Below are positions 49,396-61,515 of a stretch of 64,000 nucleotides of DNA, piece by piece. The notes beneath the pieces were generated by a model. The model searched no databases. It saw only the letters and a program-made list of their open reading frames with translations, and was not told the DNA's origin. This stretch comes from Siphlonurus alternatus (Eukaryota; Arthropoda; Insecta; Ephemeroptera; Siphlonuridae): the NCBI GenBank assembly GCA_949825025.1, contig OX463783.1, forward strand, positions 18,519,533-18,583,532, written 5' to 3'. How positions within the stretch are numbered: position 1 is the first letter of the stretch; each line of letters starts with the position of its first letter. The position numbers were made by a program, and so were the translations under genes.

Positions 49396-49740
49396 TTAAG
49401 GGTAAGATAATGCCACCAATGTTAAAAAAAATCCCTGAAAAATTCTGAAAAAAATTTAAAATGTTCTCCTCTACACCCCCTATCAGTAGCTAAAATATCA
49501 GTTGTACAAATACGATCTAGTTTTTGAGTTATGAATTTTTAAAGTTGACTAATTTAACATGGGATTTTCATTTCTCCATGTTAAAGTAGGCAACTTTAAA
49601 AATTCAAAACTCAAAAACTAGATCGTATTTGTATACCTGATATTTTACCTACTGATAGGGGGTGTAAAGGAGAACATTTTAATTTTTGTTCAGAATTTTT
49701 GCGTGAGGGATTTTTTTTAACATTGGTGGCGTTATCTTAC
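49396..49740. mobile_element. foldback family copy C (complete)
   Basis: The left end TTAAGGGTAAGATAATGCCA and the right end, complement of GTAAGATAACGCCACCAATG, bracket two arms. The arms carry the family words CTATCAGTAGCTAAAATATC, AAATACGATCTAGTTTTTGA and TAATTTAACATGG. The centre is at about 49572. Element ends differ from copy A (CCACCAATG instead of GGCCCAATG), so it represents a subfamily. Confidence 0.8.
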
Positions 49741-50099
49741 TGCGTTTATTTTTCTTAATAAATTAATAGATTTCAAATATTTACACAAATTATTAGTTTT
49801 TATATTCCTCACCTTCAATTATTGTATATTTAATGATATTGTGTGTGCTTGATACGCTTGTTTAAATAATATTTGAAAATTAATTGATATGCACTCTTTT
49901 GCTATTTATTTACAAAAATAATAATAACGGAGCTCTTTTATCCCTTAGCTATAGATTTCATATATATATAGTTCTTGGATCACATTAAAATAACATTAAT
50001 TTTTAACACTTATGCTAAATGTTATACTATACTTATAGTAAGCAAAAAAACAGGCGCATTATATTTTTATAGATAATACCTCCTATTACATTGCAGTGT

Positions 50100-50360
50100 G
50101 CAACGAGCCTTACAAAGATCGTTTGTGTCTGAATAGTACGAACAGCTGGTGGATTCCTTCCTGCTGCTACAATCCCTTCTCTTTAGCATAAAAAAGTGAT
50201 CTGGGTCAGTCAGTCGCCTCGCCTATCTGCTCTGCTGCCGTTCGCCTCCGCATGCTACCTTTGCCGTGTGCGTGGATGACCACTAAGACCACTTGCATAT
50301 ACTGGAGCCCAGGGGCCAATGACGTCATTGGTGTCTCTCCTAAGACCAACTCGCTTGCAT
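50100..50360. promoter_or_regulatory. GC-rich intronic patch with CCAAT-CRE palindrome
   Basis: A GC-rich, non-repetitive block stands out from the AT-rich intron. It includes CCAATGACGTCATTGG at 50316-50331, a perfect 16-bp palindrome that combines two CCAAT boxes with a central CRE (TGACGTCA). No convincing open frame, splice pair or mobile-element structure accounts for the patch. It could be an enhancer, an alternative promoter of the host gene, or a decayed element. This is inference from motif content only. Confidence 0.35.
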
Positions 50361-52499
50361 TAAACTGCATTTAGAACTAAATTTTAATGAAAATTTTTAC
50401 ACTTCAGGATAGTTAGAATGTTACATGATTATTTGGATATGTTCCACAATTTTTGCAAATTCTAATGTGTACCGTCATCTACATTTGAAAGGTGTTAACT
50501 GACATGGAATAATTTCCACTTATTACACTGTAGTATTGTGCATTATCAAATTTTTACAACTTAAAGTATACACCCCATTATACTGCTGTAATATGAATCG
50601 TGTTAAGTGTAGTATTTTTTGTGTATGTTTATATCTTATTGATTGTTGATGTGCAATCGAAAAGCAATAAAATATTATGAATTATGAATAAAGAAAGAGA
50701 TGCTGATTTAAAATGTTACAATCGCAATATTATAAATATTAATGCCAAAAATCAAATTTAAAAATTGATAGTTTACGCACGTACATGACTAACCCAACAA
50801 AGAAAGTAATAGGAGTAAAGATTGTGCTGCATGTCTCGATGTCTATATTTATTCAAGTGGCAGGATATATAATTATATTTTTATTGAAGTTTTAAGCTTA
50901 AATATTTATTTTTTTTTATTATATATAGTTTTCTTATTCATTAGTTCATTAGTATAAATATAAAGATACGGAAAAATAAGGATTTATTAAAATTCACGAT
51001 ACAAGTCCACTCAAATTTCCCTGTCGAAATATAATCTTGTCATGCCGTTTGGCAACTTGTTCAGCGTCAAACTGATCAACGCTTGAAGACGTTACCCTTT
51101 CTGTATTGCTCCATTTGGCTGCTTAACAATTTGCCTAGCATAAAGGCGTGTTTATTGTAGAAATGAATAAAGGGTGTAAAGTAATTCTATTTTTTTTTCA
51201 TATTTTTTAGAGACTGCGATGTGTGTGATAATTTACTGGCTTGCTTTCAGGCAAAAAAAAAAAAAAAAAAAATTTACTTAAAATCAAATGCATTTAAGTT
51301 TTTGCTATATATAATTAATTTTTTTCAAATTACATCTTTTGAAAAGTGAATTTTTGGAGTATATAAAACAAGCATAATATATATAATTTTAATTTGAGGA
51401 TGAACGTATTAATCAAGAAAGCAGGGGTGCAAACCTATTATTGGAATTCTTATCATATAATATTTTCACTTTATACAAAACATATAAATATGTAATTAAT
51501 ACTTTAATGACTATAAAACAATCATAAATTAAAACATCAGTAAATTTTTTTTTAAAGATGCAATACTGTACATGAAATAATTTTCTTTTGTTTTTTTTTT
51601 GTTTTTTGTAATTTCGTTGTTTAAAATTTCATATTTAAACCAAACGAAATAAAATAAATAAAATTAGTTTTACAAATCTTACCCAAAATGCTATAGAAGA
51701 TGAAAATTATCGAACAAATTTCGACACTGGATGCCATATTTTTTGTACTTCAACAAGCAGTGATCACACTCAACTTTTCAACAGAGTTAACGTTATTTCT
51801 GTATTTAAAGTTTTGAGATCAACGGAAATTTATCTTTTGGCTCCATTTCTTTTAAAGCAAATGAACTGATAAATACGCGATATATTTATTTTCACAATAA
51901 CAATGTAACTTATTAAAATTTTATTCAATAATTTCCAAGCTCAGTTGTGTATTCCAAAGAGACACTTTATTGCACATTATTGATCTTTATCACAATAATA
52001 TATACTGACTGTATATATGCCTTTCAATAAATTTAATTACTGCATAATAGAACATTCAGCAAAATTATAAAAAAAAGGAAACTCAGAAATTTAATCAAAA
52101 TACAAAAAAAGGGGCTAAATAATGTTAAATTATTAATACAAAAAATATATATCGTACATGATTTTCATAACAACAATAAGCAATTAATAATTGTCAGGCT
52201 ACCACTTCATAAAGGAGTTTTCTGTGTATAAATTAAATTTACATAAAATTCAGACAAAAATAATAAGCAGACGCATTCTATTTCACTACTCCTCAAACGC
52301 TCAATGCTATAAACTTAATTTAAGATCCCAAAATAAGAAGTGAGTAAAAATAATATTATTGTAAATCATCGCATCATCAATTTTTAATACATCCGATAGT
52401 CATAAAAAACAAATCTCAGGATATTATTACACTCGTGATTATTATTTTTATTTATGGTAACAATTTATATTTTAAAAAATTCTATTACATAAAATATGT
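50361..52499. other. intronic AT-rich stretch
   Basis: No gene or element is recognised. A-runs occur near 51256-51272 and elsewhere. Confidence 0.55.
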
Positions 52500-52507
52500 A
52501 CTCTGAT
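52500..52507. repeat. target-site duplication of the hAT element, left copy
   Basis: ACTCTGAT directly precedes the terminal inverted repeat and is repeated exactly at 56201-56208. An 8-bp duplication is diagnostic of hAT transposition. Confidence 0.9.
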
Positions 52508-52682
52508 CAGTGTTGGCCATGAACGCGTTCAATGAACGACGTTCATTGAACATGTTCATTTTTTCATGAACTGAACGTGAACGACGTTCGTTTCACAAAA
52601 ACTGAACTTGAACGTGAACATGTTCAATTTTTTATATATGAACATGAAATGAACGTACGTTCATATTTCGTTCATATTTGAG

Positions 52683-52714
<32 letters not shown>

Positions 52715-53974
52715 CACCATTGAAATTTTCTACCTCTCAGTACGAATTTGAAAGGTTTAGAGAGGCAGGAAAGTCAAGAGAGAGAATGAGAGAGGGTCGT
52801 TTGAATTTGCCGACTCTCTCTTTGAAGCTGTAAAATGTGCTAAAAGGTATAGACAATTATATCATAAACTTATTTGCGCTTCGTTGACTTTTTTTATAAA
52901 GATATATTCGGAAATTTTTTACAATTTTTTTAAATATTTTCTTTAGTGATGGGAAAAAGGAGATTCAGAGTTGAAGGTTTTCTTGTAAATCTTCCCTAAC
53001 TGTTGTAAAAGTCACACCTTCCGCGGCGGCGGCGCAACAGCGGCGCGGCGGCTTCATAGAGGAACCGCGTGGACAAAGAGAAAGAGGAAATGAGTAGAAA
53101 ATAGATTTTGACTTGCTGATCACACAGAGCGATACCACTGCAATTTTCAACCCTCCTTCCACCCTCTCTTCGTACGGTACCTCCTAAGTAGGCCATCGCT
53201 GCCGCTGCCAAACGAAGGTCAACACAGTAAGGGAAGATCTGAAGAAGTCAATGAACCCTCTTCCCCTACCCCTCTCCTTTTCCTACCCCTGATCACCCCT
53301 CCAACAGGTACACACTCCAAACATCAATCACGCAGTCTTTAGTTAAACGAAGATGGATACGCATGAATCAATCATTCTTTTTTTTTTAAAAAAAAAAGGT
53401 GAATAAAATTTTTTTCAATTAGTATGTAATAAAACTAACAAAGTGCTAAGTGTGCGTTCTGTGTTGTGAAGGTGATTATGTGAATATTTATAAAAAAAAT
53501 AAATATATACAATTTTTATATCATATTCATAATTAATAAGTAATAATAAAAAAAATAATGTCAGACTCCGATACCGCCGGTGATTAAACAATATTCAACA
53601 GATAAAAATTTGCAGCCAAGTTTTAGAGACATATTACAGTAAGTGCTAATTTTTATTTGTTGTTGTTATTTTTTTGTGATGTTTTCAGCTTAATTTTATA
53701 TAAACAAATATTCACGGTGCATTGATAAAAATTTATACGCATTATTAAATCACAAATTATTAATTATTGAACCATCCATTAATTAAAAATTAATATAATA
53801 TTGAACTTCATAAATTTTATATTAATTTCATATTGATTTTTTTCATTTATATGTTGAATACGTTAAAAAAAATTTTTTAATTTTTTTTTGGGTTTTTTAG
53901 TTACACAATTTATTTGCAAAAAATTTTGTTAACAAATGTCCATTTTCATTACAATATACTTGAAACACTTTTTT

Positions 53975-54123
53975 GCATTGGAGAAGTTAAATGAGCTCAG
54001 CATCCAACAACTTTCCAAAAAACGACAATCATCGGAAGGAGATGAACCAGGCGATGCAAAAAAGTTCAAGCAATTTTCTATCCCAGAAATATTACAGCTG
54101 CAGCGAAGTCCCGTCAGCCAAGG
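53975..54123 (+). pseudogene. hAT transposase fragment, linker after the BED finger
   Basis: An open frame reads ALEKLNELSIQQLSKKRQSS and then SEGDEPGDAKKFKQFSIPEI. This resembles the Lys/Ser-rich linker that follows the BED zinc finger in hAT transposases. No Cys/His finger was found upstream, and the frame ends near a possible GT donor at about 54124 before running into the SINE-like insert. It is assigned mainly from its place inside a hAT element. Confidence 0.45.
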
Positions 54124-54207
54124 TTCTTATAGTTCAGTCTTCATATTATTTAAAAAACTTAATTATACATTTAATTAAATACAATGCAATATACAAATGA
54201 TACAAAG

Positions 54208-54393
54208 TAGAGGTGTCCGTCCTGACTGAGGTTTTCCACGGTTCCCTGAGTCTCACCTCAGCTAGCAAATTATAGGACGCGTAACAGGCCATGATTGCCA
54301 TCCTTTCCTTACCTTATCGCTATATACCCATTACCCCGCCGCGAGCTGTAAGCTCTAAGGTGTGTTTCCTTGTAAAAAAAAAAAAAAAAAAAA
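54208..54393 (+). mobile_element. SINE-like retroposon with poly(A) tail, nested in the hAT element
   Basis: A GC-rich block of about 165 bp, beginning near AGGTGTCCGTCC and containing GGTTTTCCACGGTTCCCTGA and CCATCCTTTCC, ends in a run of 20 A (54374-54393). The words resemble a 3' tail sequence shared by many arthropod SINEs and LINEs, recalled from memory and not searched. A tRNA-like head and a target-site duplication were not found, so this may be a 5'-truncated copy. Confidence 0.5.
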
Positions 54394-55238
54394 TAGAATT
54401 ATATTTCAAATTACTATAACATAAATTAGCATTTACCGATTGTCGATTGTAGCAGTTGTTAACAACAACTAAAATTGAAAATGTAGGACATATGAGCATA
54501 AGTCTATACATTAAATAAATATCTTAAGTTTAAAAGTTATATTAATAATATCATACAGTCATATTATATATTATTATTGAATAAAAATACTTCCTATTTA
54601 AGATATCTTTATAGCACGTTGCGTTATTCGTTTGTTTCTAAACAATATTATACATAATTACATTTATAAATTATATATAATATATATAAAGCAGCAAAAT
54701 GTAATATTAATGCCAATTGTTCCAGTTTTAAATATAAGTAACACAATTAAGTATGTCGCGTCACTTTATTGAAGTATTGCTTTAAATTGACAAACTTAAT
54801 TTTGTATCTAAAAAATATTCGTTTTAAAAATTTATAATGCATAATATAAAATAAAACTGTTCAATTCATTTTATACTTACCCTAGTTAAAAATTACGTAT
54901 TCAACTCATCTTTTACTGCATGTCTAATCTTAATCTTTTTACCACTAAAGCACATCTTATTTCCTCTTCGCTCAAAGCGAGAATAAAATGAAGAAAATAT
55001 TTCTTACATTTTATGTTTAAAAAGCGGAAAGAAAATAAACTCGTCTTTTTTACCTCTTTTTTTCCTCTATAATGGTGCAAAATAAGAGGAGAAAAGACGA
55101 GAAGAGAGTTTAATACCGAAGAAAAGATGAAATTTATTTTATCTCGGGTAATGAACTCTGATTTGTCCGTAGGATTTTTGTGAAAAATATAATACTATAT
55201 TAGTAAAAAACTTTTTCGTTAAAAAGTATTCTTAAGAA

Positions 55239-55429
55239 AAATGGAACTTCCATGTTAAATTAGTCAACTTTAAAAATTCATAACTCGAAAACTAGCTCGT
55301 TTTTGTATACCTGATATTTTACCTACTGATAGGGGATGTTGAGGAGAACATTTTAAATTTTTTTCACAATTTTTATGAATGGGATTTTTTTAGCATTGGG
55401 CCAGCTGATACGTATTAACTCTACCTTAC
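55239..55429. mobile_element. foldback family copy D (right half only), nested in the hAT element
   Basis: It begins at the family centre (GGAACTTCCATGTTAAATTA) and continues with AAACTAGCTCGTTTTTGTAT, CCTACTGATAGGGGATGTTG and TAGCATTGGGCCAGCTGATA, ending CTCTACCTTAC. This is nearly identical to the right arm of copy A, with the left arm lacking. Confidence 0.75.
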
Positions 55430-55578
55430 TAATAATGAAAATAATAATTAATAATAAAACAATACTTCCTAAGTAAAACTCATATTTTTTCGCAATATTT
55501 TTTTTTTTTTTAGATGCATTATAGATATATTATAGATTCTTCTTTATTCATTTAACAGAAATATATATTATTTTTCAG

Positions 55579-55720
55579 AAACACTGGATGACATATTTGT
55601 AGAAATCATTGTTGCTGGAAATCATCCTTTAGTACAGCTAATGAGCCTCACTTCCACAAACTATTAAGGAAGGGTTACCCTAGACTGAAAGTAATTAATA
55701 GAAAAAGACAGCATAATTAA
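55579..55720 (+). pseudogene. hAT transposase fragment with frameshift
   Basis: After an acceptor TTTTTCAG the frame reads TLDDIFVEIIVAGNHPLV. A one-base shift then continues as ANEPHFHKLLRKGYPRLKVI, ending TAA at 55718-55720. The joined pattern, an IVAGNHP-like segment followed by E-x-HFxKLL, is the conserved N-terminal part of the hAT transposase core, upstream of the catalytic residues. The frameshift near 55630 and the absence of downstream sequence show it is dead. Confidence 0.65.
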
Positions 55721-56200
55721 AGATCAAGAAAAAAGCTGCTTTGAAAAAACAAATAATAATAATAATAATAAATAATAAAGGATGAATATCTTACGATCCG
55801 TGAATATATTTCTTATTGTTATAATTCAGAAATGAAACGTAAGTTTGCAATGATATATTGATAATGTATTTTATCATGTAAACAAAATAGACATAATTTA
55901 AAAATTTTAATTAATTTTATAAACAAAATATTTTCTAATTCTTTATGAACTGTGACAGTGAGAAATTGTTTTATTTATTATATATAATTCCTGCATAAAT
56001 TATAATAGGCTAGCTGCATTATTTAAAGCATTGATCTATAAAAATGAACGATGAAATGAACGCGTTCATATATAAAATGAACAATGAACTGAACGCGTTC
56101 ATTCTCATATTAATGAACATGAACATGAACTCGTTCAATTTTAAAGTAAATGAACATGAACTGAACGCGTTCGTATTATATACGAACGTGGCCAACACTG

Positions 56201-56208
56201 ACTCTGAT
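56201..56208. repeat. target-site duplication of the hAT element, right copy
   Basis: ACTCTGAT, identical to 52500-52507, immediately follows the right terminal inverted repeat. Confidence 0.9.
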
Positions 56209-57616
56209 TTAAATCTTGCGTACATTTTCATAAATAAAAAAATAACTTTCACTAAATCTGTAATTTAGTTATTTATCTCAACAAATTTTTGTTATATTAT
56301 ACTCACGTGTAACCCACTTCCGTAAAAATATATTAAAAATAAAACAGAGTTTTAAAATGTTTAAAGAAAAGACCACAAACCCATGACATAACGTTAAAAT
56401 GTTATATAGAGCGAAACAAAGACGTATTTTTGATACACTGTATCAAATATTATTTTCGGTTAGTCATGAGGATTTATTATTTACCTTATTGTGATCCTTT
56501 ATAATTAAGCCATTACAATACAAATATTTTAGTATGGATAACAATAACCGTTTAATATAATGTTACTTTTTATATTGTTTTGTGTTCATCGATCCATAAT
56601 ATTAACTTTTTGAGAAAGGAAACAATAAATTTAAAATTGCAAATTATAATTTTATTTGTTTGATAAAAAAATACAAATTAGTTCACCTTTGTAATAAGAT
56701 ATTTATAGATCTGTCAGCACAATGGAGAGATATAAGATAATTTTAATGTGTTTTTTAAGACCTAATTAATACAACTTACTACTAATTTTATCATATAATT
56801 TAAATTTAATTGTCTTTATGTTATATATATATTATGTAGGTTAAGAAGAAAGTAAATTTAAATATTCATGTGCAAATAAATAAAGAAATAAATTTTCATA
56901 TCGCCAATTTGTTGACATTATTTTTTTCAAAATCAAAATCAGTACAATCTTATTGTTTCACGATTATTTTATACACAATTAGAGATATTAAAATATTTTT
57001 TACATGCTATATTTCTATTGTTTATCAAATAATGTAATCAATGCAATGTATATGTAAGAATTCACAAAGGTCTCAATTAGCACAGATTAAGAATTATATT
57101 ATTAGTACTAGAACTGAACATTAAATTTCAACTTGTATAACTAAAAACATACAGTTTAAATTTATGCTAATTTTTTTGTGTACCATTTTGTGTAAATTAG
57201 TGTATATATTCATAACCAAAAACTTACTGATGTTCTACCCTTTTTTATGAGCTCTTTAGCATTAACTCTTTTATCCCCATAAGATAAGTTAAAATTCGTA
57301 GAGGTCGTTTGGGATCAAAAATTAACATAATTTATTTCCTCGTGGGGTCACAACGTTATCATGCAGTCTACATAAGATAAGAAAATAACCTTTAACTGCA
57401 TAATGACTGGTGTGCTGTATTCCGGAACGATTTCAGTTAAATGTTTTTTTTTTTATATTGGAGTCTAAATAAAGTGGATCTCTTTTTTAACTCTACAGAT
57501 TATTTCAAAATGTTAATTTTCTCACTTTTGAACTGAAAATATATTGGTCATGTTATTTTTATTGAGATGTCAACCCAATTATACTTGGCTAATAACGATA
57601 CTTGTTTTGTTTTTAG
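56209..57616. other. end of intron 2, AT-rich
   Basis: No element is delimited. A fragment at about 57286-57370 shares the words TAAAATTCGTAG and GTTATCA(C/T)GCAG with sequence beside foldback copy A, which hints at another decayed copy. The acceptor of exon 3 follows a T-rich tract. Confidence 0.5.
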
Positions 57617-57705
57617 GATCTGGCTCAGCAGTGGCAGCGACCCCTGGTCAAGAACTGATCTCCTCCACAAGCAGGTTCATCAGGGTACTCGCCAGGGATG
57701 TCCAG
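57617..57705 (+). CDS. pip: pipe-like sulfotransferase, exon 3 (luminal stem)
   Basis: Acceptor TTTTGTTTTTAG and donor CAG|GTAAGA bound 89 bases. Two bases complete the Gly codon begun in exon 2, and 29 further codons follow, including PGQELISSTSRFIRVLARDV. The exon ends in phase 0, matching exon 4. This is the stem between the membrane anchor and the sulfotransferase domain, a poorly conserved part of the family, so it is supported by splice sites, phase and raised GC content rather than a motif. In the other frame the same exon has an early stop. Confidence 0.7.
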
Positions 57706-60700
57706 GTAAGATAATGACGTCACAGGGTGAAGGACGCTATTTTGGAGAATAAAAAAGTCATTAGATCCACTCCATTGATATTTTAAAAAATGTGATATAA
57801 AGTTCATCTCTTATTATTCATTATTAGATTTATAATAATATATGTAAGACTTGGAGATAATCATACAGTTAATGTCAACTGCTTAAACTAACAGTAAGTT
57901 TTTAATTATATCATTAGGGCTCACGAGTGTCTTAAATTCACCTCAAAAATATTAATTTAAAAGTTTTTTTAAAATTTTTTTCATATAAGTGGTAAAATTA
58001 ATGCATAAATTATTTCGACAACCGCTCTATATTATCATGGTGAGTTGTAGAAAATTTAGATATCTTCAGTTTTCAATTAATAAAATTATCTTGGCAATAA
58101 TCAATTAATTCAAAATATTTATTAATCTAAATTATTAATAAAAATGCATTATCTCATATAATAAAATTTAACACTCTTACTATCTAGATTAAGAAATCGG
58201 AATAAAAAAAATATATTAAAGCAATTAAATAACACAACTATTATGCAATAATATTGCATTAAAAACTATGCTACTATTTATGAAATATATGATTCAAGCA
58301 TTACATAACACTAATATACTATTAATTTTTATACATTTATATATTTTATAAATACAAAATTGCATCATTGAAAGAATGATAATGATTAATAACAATGAAT
58401 GTTGATAATTAATAGACTGTAAAAATACAAATTATATACATTTTTTAGGCAGAGTATATAAAACTACCATTAGTTTCCATCAGTTAAATTTTATAACATA
58501 TTTGCGTCATGCAATTAGATTAACAAGGTCTTATATTGTAAATTGCAATTCTTAGATATACTCTTAAATTTTGTGGGTTACTTTGGTAACGACGTGTGAA
58601 AACGTCATTTAAATCGACATGCTTTTTAACTGTAGATTTAAATCAAATTCAGATTTCCTATCACATTTAACCGAAATTGCAAGGTTTTTGTACATCCTGT
58701 ATGCATTTTTTCTTTAAAAACTCTATAAAGTTAAATGCGTGTTAAAGGAAAGTAAATAACCTTGCATTCCCGGTTACTGATGATGAATGATCTCTATTTA
58801 TTACATTTAATTTTAGAACAATATCTAATTACAAAATTGTAGTGAAATTTAGTTATCAGATGAAATTTACTTTAATTAAATGTTAAATTTAAGTTAAGTA
58901 ACTGGAGTATATCTTTTGATGTTAAAATGTGAAATTATAAAATTAACATATAAAATTAAAAGTTTTCTCATAATTGTTATACTTTTTATACAATACATTT
59001 CACAAATTTAAAACTATTTATATGTACAATCTTAACGTAGTATTTTGATTACGTAGATTGTCTGTGAACATTTGATGTAATTTTTCATCTCTTTTTAAGA
59101 TTCGTAGTTTTGATACATATTTTTTTCCTCTTCATTTACAGTACATTTATGTAAGCTTAAGTAACGAATAGTTTTGTAATAAAACAACCATATATGATAT
59201 GAATGCAAAATTGTTGTTATGAAAAATGAAAAGTATCTAATATTATTTATTACACCTCATTCATGCACGCTTTTTTTATAAATTATTTTAAAGCTTTAAT
59301 AATAATTTCCTATGTTTATGATTCAATTTATAATAAAAACACACAATTTACTATGTATACAATTCTATAGGAACTGCATGCATATTTTTTTTATATTATT
59401 ATTTAATCAAATAAGTTTTAGAATGTTGAAATTGTTTTTTTATATAAATCAAATTATAAAATAAATTCCCTTTTTCAATATTCAACAATTTCAATCTAGT
59501 GAACTTATGTTGTAACTACAACCTAAACTAAACAGCTGTTTGAATGATGTTGTTTGAACTCTGCATGATACCATTGCATAAATGATGTAACGCTCGCACG
59601 CTATGCATAATAAGAAAGAAAGCAAAAGTTCCTTTTTTTACACTCTGAACCAATTTACCTCCTTCCTATAATTAAATTGCATGTTGCAACAATAGAAAAC
59701 CATGATATTATGATCCTTATGTATAAAACTACTCTAAATTCATGTCATTGTCCTTAAATCTTGTTTTGCATGTTTTCCGTATAGGGGAACTTAGGAAGTA
59801 ACTCTACTTTCTTCGATCCTCTTTTGAATAACCATTTTATAGAAAAAGTGACACTATAATATATAACTTGCTTTGTAGCACGATTAGAAGAAATATTTCT
59901 CAATTGGAATATGCATGGTTGGATTAATTAATTGATTTTAAATTCACACTAAACAGCAGTCAGTTTCTTCCGTTTATTATTTTTAATTTTAAAACTTCGC
60001 AAAGATCGACGCTTTGAACATATTTGTTTTTTAGAAAATAATATTTAAGCCACAATTGCAAAATGTATAAAGAAATATTATAAATTAATTATAAAATATC
60101 TTCATCATGAAATATGACATTTTTCCTAACATTTTTCCACCATGCTAATGGAATTTCCGTAATCTATCAGGTGATATTTTTTAATCGAGAAGTATAATTT
60201 AAATTCGACAATTTGATTGATAAAATTTCTTAATCGTCTAATTATTTGCAAGAGGGTATTGTACAATATGGTTCCATTCATATTAAAAAAAAACTAATCT
60301 GCAACAAAAAATGTAAATAGTTAAAGTTATATAAGAAATGATAATATGATAAATCAAATTTAATTATTTCACCATTGCAACTATTATAGGTTACAGTACA
60401 AGAGCGCTTAGTTAATTGGGTCTTAAAAGAAAATTAACCATTTTATTTGTGTGTTTTTATCCTTCATACATATCATTATGGTTCACAATTTTCGACTTTT
60501 ATTTTACACATAAAATTATTGTTAATCGTTTTTACCACAGTTCTAAATAATAATAACTAATAACAATAATAAAAAAAAAATGCAAAACGTACGTTATGCA
60601 ACACATATATGATATAGAATTATTTAAACACGTTACTAATTATTATCATAAAAGTGACCATAATTCAGTGACAAAGAAAAGTATTGGCCTAATTTATACT

Positions 60701-60840
60701 AAACATTTTTATTTTCGTAATTTCAATAAAAAAATGTATCAAATTTAATATTTTCATGTTTGTAGTCAAAAATAAATTATTTTACCATACGCATTACAAA
60801 ACACAATTATATTTTTTTTTATAAAATATTGATTTTAAAA

Positions 60841-60843
<3 letters not shown>

Positions 60844-60871
<28 letters not shown>
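60844..60871. repeat. (AT)n microsatellite
   Basis: A short AT dinucleotide run of about 28 bases. A separate A-run is present at about 60925-60941. Confidence 0.9.
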
Positions 60872-60876
<5 letters not shown>

Positions 60877-61426
60877 TATAAAAAAATTCAGGTCCTTTAT
60901 ATAAAAATCTTTTATTTATATAGTAAAAAAAAAAAAAAAAAATGTTGCAAGTCATAAAGTTTAATGGAAAGAAAAGCCGTGGCTGTTGAGGACTATTTGT
61001 ACGCATGATAAGCCGTGCAATGTCAGTCATTAACACCTTTGTAGTTGGATACTTTCTTTTTGCTCTAAATAACAACAGAACATCGCATATGCGTATTAAA
61101 ACAGGTGTATACAAAATCTTGCTTAAATCATCCTGCTCGAATATAACATATGGTTCTAGTCTACTTTTGCTTTCTATACCTTATTACGATTTTATTATCG
61201 TAATAAAAAAATAATATAAGACATGTAAATCTAGTTAAAAAATTTTTTTTTACTTTTATTACACTTTTATCGTTCATTTGATCATTTGTTGTACTCAAGT
61301 TAGCACATAATATTATGTAAGTGATGTACACTTTTACAATTGTAAACTTTTTATTACTCTTATTACCTGCATGAATTGTCTATTGTTGTATATTTATTAC
61401 TCTAATTATAATTTTGTACCTAAAAG

Positions 61427-61431
<5 letters not shown>

Positions 61432-61513
<82 letters not shown>
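61432..61513. repeat. (AT)n microsatellite
   Basis: About 82 bases of uninterrupted TA/AT, the longest AT dinucleotide array in the window. Confidence 0.95.

Positions 61514-61515
<2 letters not shown>

Larger units (their letters stand above)
52508..56200 (+). mobile_element. hAT-family DNA transposon, defective
   Basis: The ends are CAGTGTTGGCCA (52508-52519) and its exact complement TGGCCAACACTG (56189-56200), flanked by a perfect 8-bp duplication. Subterminal palindromes GAACGCGTTC occur at 52521-52530, 56058-56067, 56091-56100 and 56163-56172, with variants at 52534-52544 and 56127-56136. In hAT elements such repeats are usually bound by the transposase. The 3693-bp body holds a GC-rich GCGGCGGC patch (53010-53060), two transposase exon fragments on the + strand, a SINE-like insert and half of a foldback element. 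Most of the roughly 600-residue transposase, including the catalytic region and C-terminal dimerisation domain, is absent, so the element is non-autonomous. Confidence 0.88.

Noticed and set aside
52965..53211. - strand frames starting with an Ala-rich stretch
   Set aside because: They arise from the GCGGCGGC patch inside the hAT element. No transposase or host domain is visible, and the transposase fragments are on the + strand.
56019..56268. Frames rich in Asn-Ala-Phe repeats on both strands
   Set aside because: They are translations of the TGAAC-rich subterminal repeats of the hAT element.
57567..57752. Open frame of 61 codons reading through exon 3
   Set aside because: It crosses both splice sites in a different frame from that fixed by exons 2 and 4.
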